From JBOGGX01 sp050744245 (GTDB lineage Bacteria; Actinomycetota; Acidimicrobiia; Acidimicrobiales; JBOGGX01), in the NCBI GenBank assembly GCA_050744245.1, contig JBOGGX010000208.1, forward strand, positions 1 to 20,986: a stretch of DNA of 20,986 nt, read 5' to 3'. Under the pieces are notes generated by a model. It did no database searches, was not told the origin of the DNA, and saw only the letters and a program-made list of their open reading frames with translations. Shown piece by piece: positions 8,228 to 14,555 of the stretch. A program made the position numbers and the translations under genes. How positions within the stretch are numbered: the first letter of the stretch is position 1; every line of letters starts with the position of its first letter.

Positions 8228-8335
8228 CGGGTCGCCTCCTGCTCGCAGTGCCGGGAGGCGAACCTACGAAGCGATCCCTGCCCTCCGCATCGGGCAGAAC
8301 GTGCATCCGGCGCCCCTGCGGGCGGATGGTCCGTT

Positions 8336-9964
8336 CTATGTAGGCGGCGCCAGCAGCCCGTTGTCGTAGGCCCATGCCGTGGCGGCGGCACGCGAAGGCG
8401 TGCCCAGCTTGGCGAAGATGTTGGCGAGGTGGCGGGCGACGGTCTTGTCGCTGATGAAGAGTTCGTCGCCGATGCCCCGATTGGTCGCCCCGCGTGCGGC
8501 CAGGGTGAGAACCTCCACCTCGCGAACCGTCAGCGACCCGAAGCCCCCTGCGGCCTTCGGGCGCGACAACCGATCGAGGGCGGCCAGGTCCGGTGCGGCG
8601 CCGAGTTCGGCGAACACGGATCCAGCTGCGTCCAGCTCCATGGCCGCCGTGTCGGCGTCGCCCAGCGCCAGGCACGCTCGAGCCACCCCCACCCGCACCC
8701 GCGCCGCCTCGTAGGGTGCGTCGATCTCCCGCCACATCCGCCACGCCCGGCGCAGATGCGCCAGCGCCCCTCGGGCGTCACCCTCGGCGAGCAGGAGGGC
8801 GCCGGTCGCCTGGGCCGCGACCGCGCGCAGGTAGCCAGCATCCATCTCCCCCGCCAGGGCCGACAACTCGTCCGCGGCCTCGCGAGCCTCCGTCAGCTCG
8901 CCGGCGGCGATGGCGATCTCGACGTACGGGCCGAGAACCCCGGCGCGGTCCACCCCCGTCCTCGCCTCGTCCACCACCCGCCGGATCGATGCCGCCGCAG
9001 TCGACGTCCGGCCCTGGGCCAGCCGCAGCAGCGCCAGCCCCGGCTGGGGTTCTCGACCCGCACGAGTGGCGGCCCGGTAGGCGTCCTCCGCCTCGGACGA
9101 CTGACCCCGGAGCCGGTGCATCTCCGCCCGCCGGTACCAGGCGTCGCCCACCGCCGGCACCCCGGCGAGCCGCTCGCACGCCCGCCGCAACTCGTCCGCC
9201 GCCGCCGACCACGCCCCGTGCAACTGCAAGACCTCGGCGCGGTGCACCAGACACTGACCCCGGTACGGGACCAGATCCGGTTGCGCGTCGCACCAGCTGG
9301 TCAACGCCTGCGTCCACTCCCGAGCCCGGCCAAGGTCGAACGTCCTCTGGCAGGTCTCGATCGCCGCGCAGAACACCAGCCCGGCGACCATGGGCGACAC
9401 GTCCTCGGCGGTCACCACCACGATCACCTCGTCGAGGAGCGCCAACCCCGCCGCCCGATCTCCCTGGCCCACCAGCGCCTGTCCCCGTCCCAGGCGACCG
9501 AGCGCGCACAGATCGTGGTCACCGAACCGATCCCCGAGCTCCAGCACCTCGGAGAACATCGCCAGCGCGCCCTCGGGATCCCCAGTCTCGAGGCACCCCA
9601 TCGCCTGCGGGACGATGAGCAGTCCCTGGGCCGCGCCGACTGGACCAGCGTCGTCGACGAGCTGCTGGGCTCGGTGAAGCCACCCGCCGCCCCGCGCGGC
9701 CTCGCCCCGGTTCGCCAGCCCGAACCCGAGCCAGAACGCACACCTCGCCGCCCGGGCAGGCTCGCCGGCCGCCACCCACGCGTCCTGGGCGCGCTCCCAG
9801 ATCTCGGAGGCTTCGTCCCCGACCAGGTGCGCGGCCGTCGCCCACCGCTCCAGATCCTCGGCATCGAGCGGCGCCGCGCCGTCGGCTTTCGCCAATGACT
9901 CGAACGCGACGCGCCACGAGCGACCGTCGAACGCCTCACGACCTCGCGCGAGGAATGGGTTCAT
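8336..9964 (-). CDS. LuxR-family regulator with TPR-like sensor region
   Basis: The 542-residue protein is mostly helical repeats in TPR style (for example GDPEGALAMFSEVLELGDRF and GDARGALAHLRRAWRMWREI) from about residue 5 to 460. It ends in a LuxR/GerE DNA-binding domain at about 478-542: LTVREVEVLTLAARGATNRG, then ISDKTVARHLANIFAKLG. There is no receiver domain, and no Walker A motif as in LAL/MalT regulators, so the signal is probably a protein or ligand bound by the repeats. The N-terminus LARGREAFDGRSW matches relatives, supporting the ATG at 9964 despite a weak ribosome site. It stands upstream of the SnoaL-like and flavoprotein genes, its likely targets, and divergent from marR. Confidence 0.9.
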   Translation of the reverse strand: MNPFLARGREAFDGRSWRVAFESLAKADGAAPLDAEDLERWATAAHLVGDEASEIWERAQDAWVAAGEPARAARCAFWLGFGLANRGEAARGGGWLHRAQQLVDDAGPVGAAQGLLIVPQAMGCLETGDPEGALAMFSEVLELGDRFGDHDLCALGRLGRGQALVGQGDRAAGLALLDEVIVVVTAEDVSPMVAGLVFCAAIETCQRTFDLGRAREWTQALTSWCDAQPDLVPYRGQCLVHRAEVLQLHGAWSAAADELRRACERLAGVPAVGDAWYRRAEMHRLRGQSSEAEDAYRAATRAGREPQPGLALLRLAQGRTSTAAASIRRVVDEARTGVDRAGVLGPYVEIAIAAGELTEAREAADELSALAGEMDAGYLRAVAAQATGALLLAEGDARGALAHLRRAWRMWREIDAPYEAARVRVGVARACLALGDADTAAMELDAAGSVFAELGAAPDLAALDRLSRPKAAGGFGSLTVREVEVLTLAARGATNRGIGDELFISDKTVARHLANIFAKLGTPSRAAATAWAYDNGLLAPPT

Positions 9965-10017
9965 CTGGCCAGTCTGGCCCGCAGGATCTCCCGATCCCCC
10001 GCACTCCGACCGGGCGC

Positions 10018-10044
10018 TTGACAGCTCGTTAGGACTCCTACAAC
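10018..10044 (+). promoter_or_regulatory. Promoter with palindromic operator of the MarR-protoglobin operon
   Basis: A perfect -35 box TTGACA (10018-10023) is followed by GTTAGGACTCCTACAAC at 10028-10044, whose core TAGGA-C-TCCTA is an exact palindrome with one central base. TACAAC (10039-10044) at 15 bases, or the overlapping AACTAT at 18 bases, can serve as -10 box. The palindrome therefore lies in the spacer where a bound MarR dimer would block RNA polymerase. Autorepression is inferred from position and from normal MarR practice. Confidence 0.65.
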
Positions 10045-10054
10045 TATGGGCGTG

Positions 10055-10732
10055 ATGTCCGAGAGGTCAGGCGCTCGGGTGCCGGAGCCCGACACACCCG
10101 CCCAACGGGTGGCGACGGCGCTGGCCAAGATCGGTCTGGCCCTGCGTACGCAGGCGTGGGAGGAGGCCGGGCGCCGGGGACTCACGCCGACGCAGGGGCA
10201 GGTCCTCGCCGTCGTCCACGCCCGCGGCCCTGCCCGCATCGGCGCCGTCGCCCGCGAGGTGGGGGTGACGTCGGCCACGATCAGCGACAGCGTCTCGGCG
10301 CTCGAGGCCAAGGGGCTGATCCGGCGGCGGTCGCTTCCCCACGACGGGCGGGCCGTCGAGGTCCGGTTGACCGGCCGAGGGCGGCGCATCGCCGTGAGCG
10401 CGGCGGCCTGGCCCGACGCCATCGCCGACGCCGTCGGCTCGCTCCCTTCGGCGGAACAGACGACCATGCTGCGAGCCCTCGTCGGCGTCATCCGAATGCT
10501 GCAGGACACGGGGCGGATCCCGGTCGCCCGCATGTGTGTCTCGTGCCGCTACTTCGCGCCGCACGTCCACGACGATCCCGCCTTCCCCCACCATTGCCGC
10601 TTCGTCGACGCCAGGTTCGGTGACCGGTCGCTGCGCATCGACTGCGCCGACTTCGACGCGGCCCCCGCAACTCAGGCGGCCGACGGGCTGTCGGCCGTGC
10701 TCACCGTCCGGACCCCAGGAGGCAGTCCATGA
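10055..10732 (+). CDS. MarR-family regulator with Cys4 C-terminal extension
   Basis: Residues about 15-145 form a MarR winged helix: TPTQGQVLAVVHARGPARI, recognition helix TSATISDSVSALEAKGLI, wing RRRSLPHDGRAVEVRLTGRG. Beyond the usual length the chain adds about 70 residues with MCVSCRYFAPHVHDDP, PHHCRFVDARFGD and LRIDCADFD. Its four cysteines (161, 164, 181, 197) follow C-x2-C-x16-C-x15-C, with several histidines between. This could hold zinc or an iron-sulfur cluster and give the repressor a redox or NO/O2 sense. The promoter predicts transcription starting near 10051-10054, after an ATG at 10046, so the ATG at 10055 is chosen. The stop overlaps the protoglobin start as ATGA, a mark of translational coupling. 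Confidence 0.88.
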   Translation: MSERSGARVPEPDTPAQRVATALAKIGLALRTQAWEEAGRRGLTPTQGQVLAVVHARGPARIGAVAREVGVTSATISDSVSALEAKGLIRRRSLPHDGRAVEVRLTGRGRRIAVSAAAWPDAIADAVGSLPSAEQTTMLRALVGVIRMLQDTGRIPVARMCVSCRYFAPHVHDDPAFPHHCRFVDARFGDRSLRIDCADFDAAPATQAADGLSAVLTVRTPGGSP

Positions 10733-11322
10733 CCCAACCATCGATCGCCGGCTACCGCTCGGGTGACCCGGCCCTGGCCCGGTCCCCGGTCTCCCTCGAC
10801 GACCTCGCCCTGATCGAGGCCACCCTGCTGCTCGGCCCGGACGACGTCGATGCCCTGCGCACCGCCCGCGCCGTGGTCGCGCCGTATGTCGAGGAGGTCC
10901 TCGACGTCTGGTACGCGTTCGTGGGCGACAACCCCCATCTGCTCGCCGCGTTCACCGACGCCGACGGGCAGCCCGACACCGAGTACCTAGCCGCGGTGCG
11001 GGCCCGCTTCGGCCAGTGGATCCTCGACACGACCGCGGCCGACTTCGACCAGTCGTGGCTCGACTGGCAGCACGAGATCGGGCTGCGTCACCACCGAACG
11101 GGAAAGAACCGCACCGACGACGCCCGGGCCGTCGCTCCCCTCGTGCCGTTCCGTTACCTGGTCGCCCTGACCTACCCGATCTTCGCCACCATCCGGCCGT
11201 TCCTCGAACGCGGCGGCCACCCGCCCGTCGAGGTCAGTGCCATGCAGCACGCCTGGCTCAAGGCGGTCCTGCTCCAGGTCATCCTCTGGAGCCAGCCCTA
11301 CGTCAACGAGGGCGACTACTGA
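10729..11322 (+). CDS. Protoglobin (heme globin-like protein)
   Basis: The 197-residue product has the length and pattern of single-domain protoglobins. A helical start contains AVVAPYVEEVLDVWYAFVGD; the F-helix region contains HEIGLRHHRTGKN (residues 115-127), where the proximal heme histidine is expected, most likely H121. LVPFRYLVALTYPIFATI and MQHAWLKAVLLQVILWSQPY follow. Known protoglobins bind O2, CO and NO in the cytoplasm, and their physiological role is still unsettled. No signalling domain is attached, so it is not itself a globin-coupled sensor. AGGAGG lies seven bases before the ATG, and the gene overlaps marR by four bases. The pairing suggests that the regulator controls, or reads the gas state handled by, this globin. 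Confidence 0.9.
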   Translation: MTQPSIAGYRSGDPALARSPVSLDDLALIEATLLLGPDDVDALRTARAVVAPYVEEVLDVWYAFVGDNPHLLAAFTDADGQPDTEYLAAVRARFGQWILDTTAADFDQSWLDWQHEIGLRHHRTGKNRTDDARAVAPLVPFRYLVALTYPIFATIRPFLERGGHPPVEVSAMQHAWLKAVLLQVILWSQPYVNEGDY

Positions 11323-11335
11323 CGCATCCGCCCGT

Positions 11336-11658
11336 TCAGGACTTCGACGGGAACGAGTGGTGTTCGTGGGCGACGACCCACGTGCCGCCATTCTTGCGCA
11401 GTCCCAGCGTCAGCCGGAGACGGTTGGCGGGATCTCGCTCCAGCTCCGCGGGCGTCCCGCACCGCAGGAGCGCCCAGGCGAAGGCGACATCGTTACCTGC
11501 GGTGACCTCCAGCGACTCGACCTCGAACGACGTTCCCGACCGCTGCCACTCACGATGTCGTCGGCATGGTGCGCCACCACCGTTTCGAGATCGCCCGCGT
11601 GCACCGCTTCGGCCCATCGATTGATGAGGTCCCGGACCTCGTGCTCGTTCCCGGCCAT
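11336..11658 (-). pseudogene. SnoaL-like gene with internal deletion and frameshift
   Basis: From the ATG at 11658 (GGGAG about ten bases upstream) the minus strand encodes VRDLINRWAEAVHAGDLETV and HHADDIV, the usual start of a YybH/SnoaL-like protein. The frame then changes, and GTSFEVESLEVTAGNDVAFA and RLTLGLRKNGGTWVVAHEHH follow in another frame to the stop at 11336. Relatives carry about 25 residues between these parts (a DVPPP...G motif and a WPPFF-type segment) that are missing here. The junction is near 11553. Deletion plus shift means no normal product. The ancestor would be a small NTF2-fold protein of unknown function. Confidence 0.75.
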
Positions 11659-11742
11659 GTGTGCTGCTCCCGTGCCGTTGCCTTGGTCGTGGGTTGAGAC
11701 GGAGCGGGAACCATCGGCTCATCGCTCGCCCGTTCTCTCGAC

Positions 11743-11767
11743 TACTATTGTCTCAATGATTGTTGAG
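11743..11767 (+). promoter_or_regulatory. Leaderless promoter and operator of the ArsR-phosphatase fusion
   Basis: A -10 box TACTAT at 11743-11748 lies seven bases before the ATG at 11756, so transcription should begin at or next to the start codon. CTCAATGATTGTTGAG at 11752-11767 is an imperfect dyad containing CAATGATTG and overlapping the start codon, a natural site for the ArsR-type domain to bind its own gene. No good -35 box is visible. Confidence 0.5.
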
Positions 11768-12487
11768 CGAGAGGTCTCTGTGTCCCTGCGGGCTGCTCGT
11801 CATGCCGCGCTCGGGGATCGTCATCGGCTCGCGATCGTGGATCTGCTCGCGTTGTCGGACCGGTCGCCGACCGAGCTTAGGGTTGAGCTCGGCATGGAGT
11901 CGAACCTGTTGGCCCACCACCTCCGGGTGTTGGAACGCGTCGGTCTGGTCGAGCGGAGGGTGTCCGATGGGGATGGCCGTCGCCGATACGTGCGCCTGAG
12001 ATCGTGGGACTTCACGGGCGGAGTCCGGCCCATCGTCGCCGGGCACGTCCTGTTCGTCTGCACCCACAACTCGGCTCGCTCGCAGCTGGCCGCGGCCCTG
12101 TGGAACGTCGCCCACGAGCCACCCGCGACGAGCGCAGGAACACATCCGGCGGCGCGAGTCCACCCCAAGGCGGTGGCGGCGGGGGCGGCGGTCGGTCTCG
12201 ACCTGGGTGCTGCGCGACCGCAGTCACTCGACGAGGTCGCGGTCGAACCCGGGCTGGTGGTCACGGTGTGCGACCGGGCGCACGAACAGCTGGCCACGAT
12301 GCCGTGGCCGAACCTGCACTGGTCGCTGCCCGACCCGGCCCGCAGCGGCCGCCAGCGCGCGTTCGACGGCACCGTGCGGTCTCTGCAGCACCGGATACGT
12401 CATGTCGCTCCTCTGGTTCGCCCGCCGGGCGGCCTCCAGAGCCGCCCCGCGTCACTCGAGGACACGCGTCGTGCCCGATCTCGCTGA
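11756..12487 (+). CDS. ArsR-type HTH fused to LMW-phosphatase/arsenate reductase domain
   Basis: The first 81 residues are a winged helix of ArsR type (HRLAIVDLLALSDRSPTELR, LLAHHLRVLERVGLVERR, DGDGRRRYVRL). From residue 97 the chain becomes a low-molecular-weight tyrosine phosphatase fold with the P-loop C102-THNSA-R108 and a late acid-loop motif LPDP (Asp193). These are the catalytic elements shared by LMW phosphatases and thioredoxin- or mycothiol-linked arsenate reductases. The HTH lacks the CVCDL arsenite site of classical ArsR, so metal sensing would have to differ. The last 30 residues look unrelated to the fold, and they overlap the following arsC by 17 bases. The start is chosen from the -10 box seven bases upstream. 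Whether the enzyme part is active or senses phosphate/arsenate is open. Confidence 0.85.
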   Translation: MIVEREVSVSLRAARHAALGDRHRLAIVDLLALSDRSPTELRVELGMESNLLAHHLRVLERVGLVERRVSDGDGRRRYVRLRSWDFTGGVRPIVAGHVLFVCTHNSARSQLAAALWNVAHEPPATSAGTHPAARVHPKAVAAGAAVGLDLGAARPQSLDEVAVEPGLVVTVCDRAHEQLATMPWPNLHWSLPDPARSGRQRAFDGTVRSLQHRIRHVAPLVRPPGGLQSRPASLEDTRRARSR

Positions 12488-13118
12488 TCTGGCCGTTGAG
12501 CAGCGGCTGGCCTTGCGCAGCGCGGCGGTGAACCTGCACCGCGAGTTCGACGGCGTGTTCGGCACCGAGACGATCGAGTTGTTCCTGGCCACGAGCTACG
12601 AGCAGTTCGCCAGCCGGGCCCGGTTCCCGACCTATCTCGTGTTGTTCGCCGAGCGATTCGCCCGGCAGCGGCTGAAGGCCTTGGCCAAGGTCGAGGGCAG
12701 GATGACCGACACGACGCCGGTGGTGCTGTTCTTGTGTGTCCACAACGCAGGGCGTTCCCAGATGGCCCTCGGCTGGTTCAACCACATCGCAGGTGAACGA
12801 GCGGTGGCCTGGTCGGGAGGTTCGGAGCCCGGGATCGAGGTGAACCCGGCGGCGGTCCAGGCGATGGCCGAGGTCGGCATCGACATCACCGGCGAGTTTC
12901 CCAAGCCGTGGACCGACGAGATCGTCCAGGCCGCCGACGTCGTGGTCACGATGGGTTGTGGCGATGCGTGCCCTGTGTTCCCGGGCCAGCGGTACGAGGA
13001 TTGGCCGCTCGACGATCCCGCCGGCCGGGACGTCGCCGATGTCCGGCCGATCCGCGATGAGATCGGCGAACGCGTCCGTGCCCTGCTGGCAGGGCTCGGG
13101 ATCACCGGTGCCGACTGA
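12471..13118 (+). CDS. arsC: Arsenate reductase with N-terminal helical domain
   Basis: The 215-residue protein starts with a mostly helical domain (LALRSAAVNLHREFDGVFG, IELFLATSYEQFASRA, YLVLFAERFARQRLKALAKV), of the three-helix type seen on some actinobacterial arsenate reductases. From residue 83 it has the LMW-phosphatase fold: P-loop C89-VHNAG-R95, GSEPGIEVNPAAVQAM, the redox segment VTMGCGDACPVFPG (Cys163, Cys167) and acid loop DWPLDDP. The two later cysteines are those expected to pass electrons during arsenate reduction. The GTG start has GAGGA eight bases before it. The ORF overlaps the upstream fusion gene by 17 bases, so the two enzymes are translated from one message. It would reduce As(V) to As(III), the substrate of the ArsM next door. 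Confidence 0.88.
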   Translation: MPDLADLAVEQRLALRSAAVNLHREFDGVFGTETIELFLATSYEQFASRARFPTYLVLFAERFARQRLKALAKVEGRMTDTTPVVLFLCVHNAGRSQMALGWFNHIAGERAVAWSGGSEPGIEVNPAAVQAMAEVGIDITGEFPKPWTDEIVQAADVVVTMGCGDACPVFPGQRYEDWPLDDPAGRDVADVRPIRDEIGERVRALLAGLGITGAD

Positions 13119-13124
13119 TGTACG

Positions 13125-13970
13125 TCACCCGGGTGGCGGGAGCGGGCGCGAGGCCCGGTCTGAGCTTGCTGTCAGCGGGGGCGTGTCGGCCGGCTTGACG
13201 GCTCGGATGATGGCCGAGTGCATGCCGTCGGCCACCTGGTGGGTGGGTTCAAGGCTGACGTCGGCGAAGCCGGCCGCTACGAGGCCGGTGCGGTACTCGC
13301 CCATGGACAGGGCGCCGGCGACGCAGCCGACGTAGCCGCCGCGCTCGGCCCGGTCGGCCGGGGTCAGGTCGTCGTCGGCCACGACGTCGGTGACCCCGAG
13401 GCGGCCGCCCGGCCGCAGCACCCGGTAGGCCTCGGCGAATACCGTGGGCTTGTCGGTGGACAGGTTGATCACGCAGTTGGAGATGACCACGTCGATCGTG
13501 GCCGCGGGCAGAGGGACGGCTTCGATGTGACCCTCGAGGAACTCGACGTTCGTCGCGCCGGCCCGGCTGGCGTTGCGCCGCGCCAGGGCGAGCATCTCTT
13601 CGGTCATGTCGAGGCCGTAGGCCTTGCCCGACGGGCCGACCCGCCGGGCCGACAGCAGCACGTCGATCCCGCCCCCCGAGCCGAGATCGAGGACGATCTC
13701 CCCCTCCCGCAGGTCGGCCACGGCCAACGGGTTGCCACAGCCCAGGCTGGCCGCGACCGCGTCCGCCGGGAGGGCGTCGAGCTCGGCCGGGTTGTACCGC
13801 TCGGCCCCAAAACCCGGCTCGGCCGTCGCGGTCGCGCCGCACCCGATCGGACCGCAAGCGTCGCCCCCGACGACGTCGCCGTTGTCCATGCGCCCGGTGG
13901 TCACCGCGACGGCCGCGGCCGCGTACCGGTCGCGCACCCGGTCTCGAAGCTCGAGCCTGTCCTCCGCCAT
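13125..13970 (-). CDS. arsM: Arsenite S-adenosylmethionine methyltransferase
   Basis: The 281-residue protein carries the SAM motif VLDLGSGGGIDVLLSA (about 93-108), acidic loop GLDMTEEMLALARRN, and post-motifs NVEFLEGHIEAVPLP and YRVLRPGGRLGVTDVV. Cysteines stand at 39, 44, 78 (SLGCGNP), 166 (ISNCVINL) and 216 (GYVGCVAGA), the places of the As(III)-binding thiols of ArsM. The GCGNP and SNCVINL signatures distinguish ArsM from other small-molecule methyltransferases. It methylates arsenite stepwise to methylated arsenicals, which can be volatile. GGGAGGA lies at good distance before the ATG. It is divergent from arsR with only 78 bases between, and convergent with arsC, leaving six bases. Confidence 0.93.
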   Translation of the reverse strand: MAEDRLELRDRVRDRYAAAAVAVTTGRMDNGDVVGGDACGPIGCGATATAEPGFGAERYNPAELDALPADAVAASLGCGNPLAVADLREGEIVLDLGSGGGIDVLLSARRVGPSGKAYGLDMTEEMLALARRNASRAGATNVEFLEGHIEAVPLPAATIDVVISNCVINLSTDKPTVFAEAYRVLRPGGRLGVTDVVADDDLTPADRAERGGYVGCVAGALSMGEYRTGLVAAGFADVSLEPTHQVADGMHSAIIRAVKPADTPPLTASSDRASRPLPPPG

Positions 13971-13988
13971 CGCGCCCACGTCCTCCCA

Positions 13989-14056
13989 GTTCGACAACGT
14001 TCGAAACCGAAGGTTGCCCCTTGGTTCGACGGATGTCAAGATAGATCCGTGTCGAA
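13989..14056. promoter_or_regulatory. Divergent arsM/arsR control region with two TTCGA dyads
   Basis: Two related inverted repeats lie in the gap. TTCGA at 13990-13994 pairs with TCGAA at 14001-14005 near the arsM side. TTCGACGGAT at 14025-14034 pairs with ATCC...GTCGAA at 14045-14056 over the arsR start, apart from a two-base bulge. For arsR, TTGCCC (14014-14019) and AAGATA (14038-14043) are spaced 18 bases, putting the transcription start at the GTG. Both dyads are good candidates for ArsR binding, so arsenite would release both directions at once. Confidence 0.55.
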
Positions 14057-14432
14057 CTATTCGAGCGAGGTGGCCTCCGGCGCCGCAAGCCGCAGCCCGA
14101 TCGTCGGCGACCCGCTGAGCGCGGCCGAAGCGATCGACCGGGCCAGGGCCTTCAGGGCGCTCGGCGATCCGATTCGACTGCGGCTGCTCTCGCTCATCGC
14201 GGCCGCGGCCGAGGGAGAGGTCTGCGTGTGTGACCTCAACGCCCCCTTCGACGTCGCCGGGCCGACGATCTCCCACCACCTCAAGGTGCTCCGCCAGGCC
14301 GGCTTCATCCAGGGCCACCGCCGCGGGACGTGGATCTACTACCAAACCATCCCCGCCGCCCTCGACGAACTGGCGACCCTGCTCACCTCCATCGGCGACC
14401 ACCAGCCGGTCCCCGCCCTCGGCACCGTCTGA
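14049..14432 (+). CDS. arsR: Arsenite-responsive ArsR repressor
   Basis: The 127-residue protein is a plain ArsR/SmtB winged helix: ARAFRALGDPIRLRLLSLIA, EGEVCVCDLNAPFDVAGPTI, then SHHLKVLRQAGFIQGHRRGT. Cys59 and Cys61 lie in the CVCDL motif at the start of the DNA-binding helix, the classical As(III) site of ArsR. Arsenite binding there lowers affinity for the operator. The GTG start is the one predicted by the -10 box (AAGATA) and there is no ribosome site, which fits a leaderless message. It stands divergent from arsM and is the probable regulator of both. A weak CGGGG/CCCCG hairpin follows the stop at 14434-14451 without a T-run. Confidence 0.92.
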   Translation: MSNYSSEVASGAASRSPIVGDPLSAAEAIDRARAFRALGDPIRLRLLSLIAAAAEGEVCVCDLNAPFDVAGPTISHHLKVLRQAGFIQGHRRGTWIYYQTIPAALDELATLLTSIGDHQPVPALGTV

Positions 14433-14496
14433 CCGGGGCGACGAAACCCCGACGAGCACGGTCCGTCCCGTTGGCGTCCCGGCTTAGGCAGGCAAG

Positions 14497-14541
14497 GTGT
14501 TGACGATGTTGACGCCTGCTAGGGTGGTGACAGTGTTGACG
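14497..14541 (+). repeat. 9-bp tandem repeats in the toxin-antitoxin promoter
   Basis: Five consecutive 9-base units precede the antitoxin gene: GTGTTGACG, ATGTTGACG, CCTGCTAGG, GTGGTGACA, GTGTTGACG. Four share the xTGxTGACx core. The odd one contains a possible -10 box TAGGGT (14520-14525). Operators of this spacing are suited to cooperative binding of an Xre/ParS-like antitoxin to its own promoter; that is inference from position. Confidence 0.65.
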
Positions 14542-14555
14542 CCGAGGAGGTTGTA

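Noticed and set aside
8302..8330. CATCCG/CGGATG dyad upstream of the SnoaL-like gene as a LuxR operator
   Set aside because: Arms of six bases in GC-rich DNA are expected by chance and it does not sit on a recognisable promoter.
7979..9898. A 639-residue plus-strand frame antisense to the LuxR regulator
   Set aside because: No domain or start site is seen, while the opposite strand encodes an unmistakable TPR-LuxR protein.
13218..14048. Long N-terminal extension of arsR back through arsM
   Set aside because: The promoter and operator place the start at 14049, and the upstream frame is antisense to arsM.
14434..14451. Terminator after arsR
   Set aside because: The CGGGG/CCCCG stem is only five pairs with an eight-base loop and no T-run, too weak to list as a feature.
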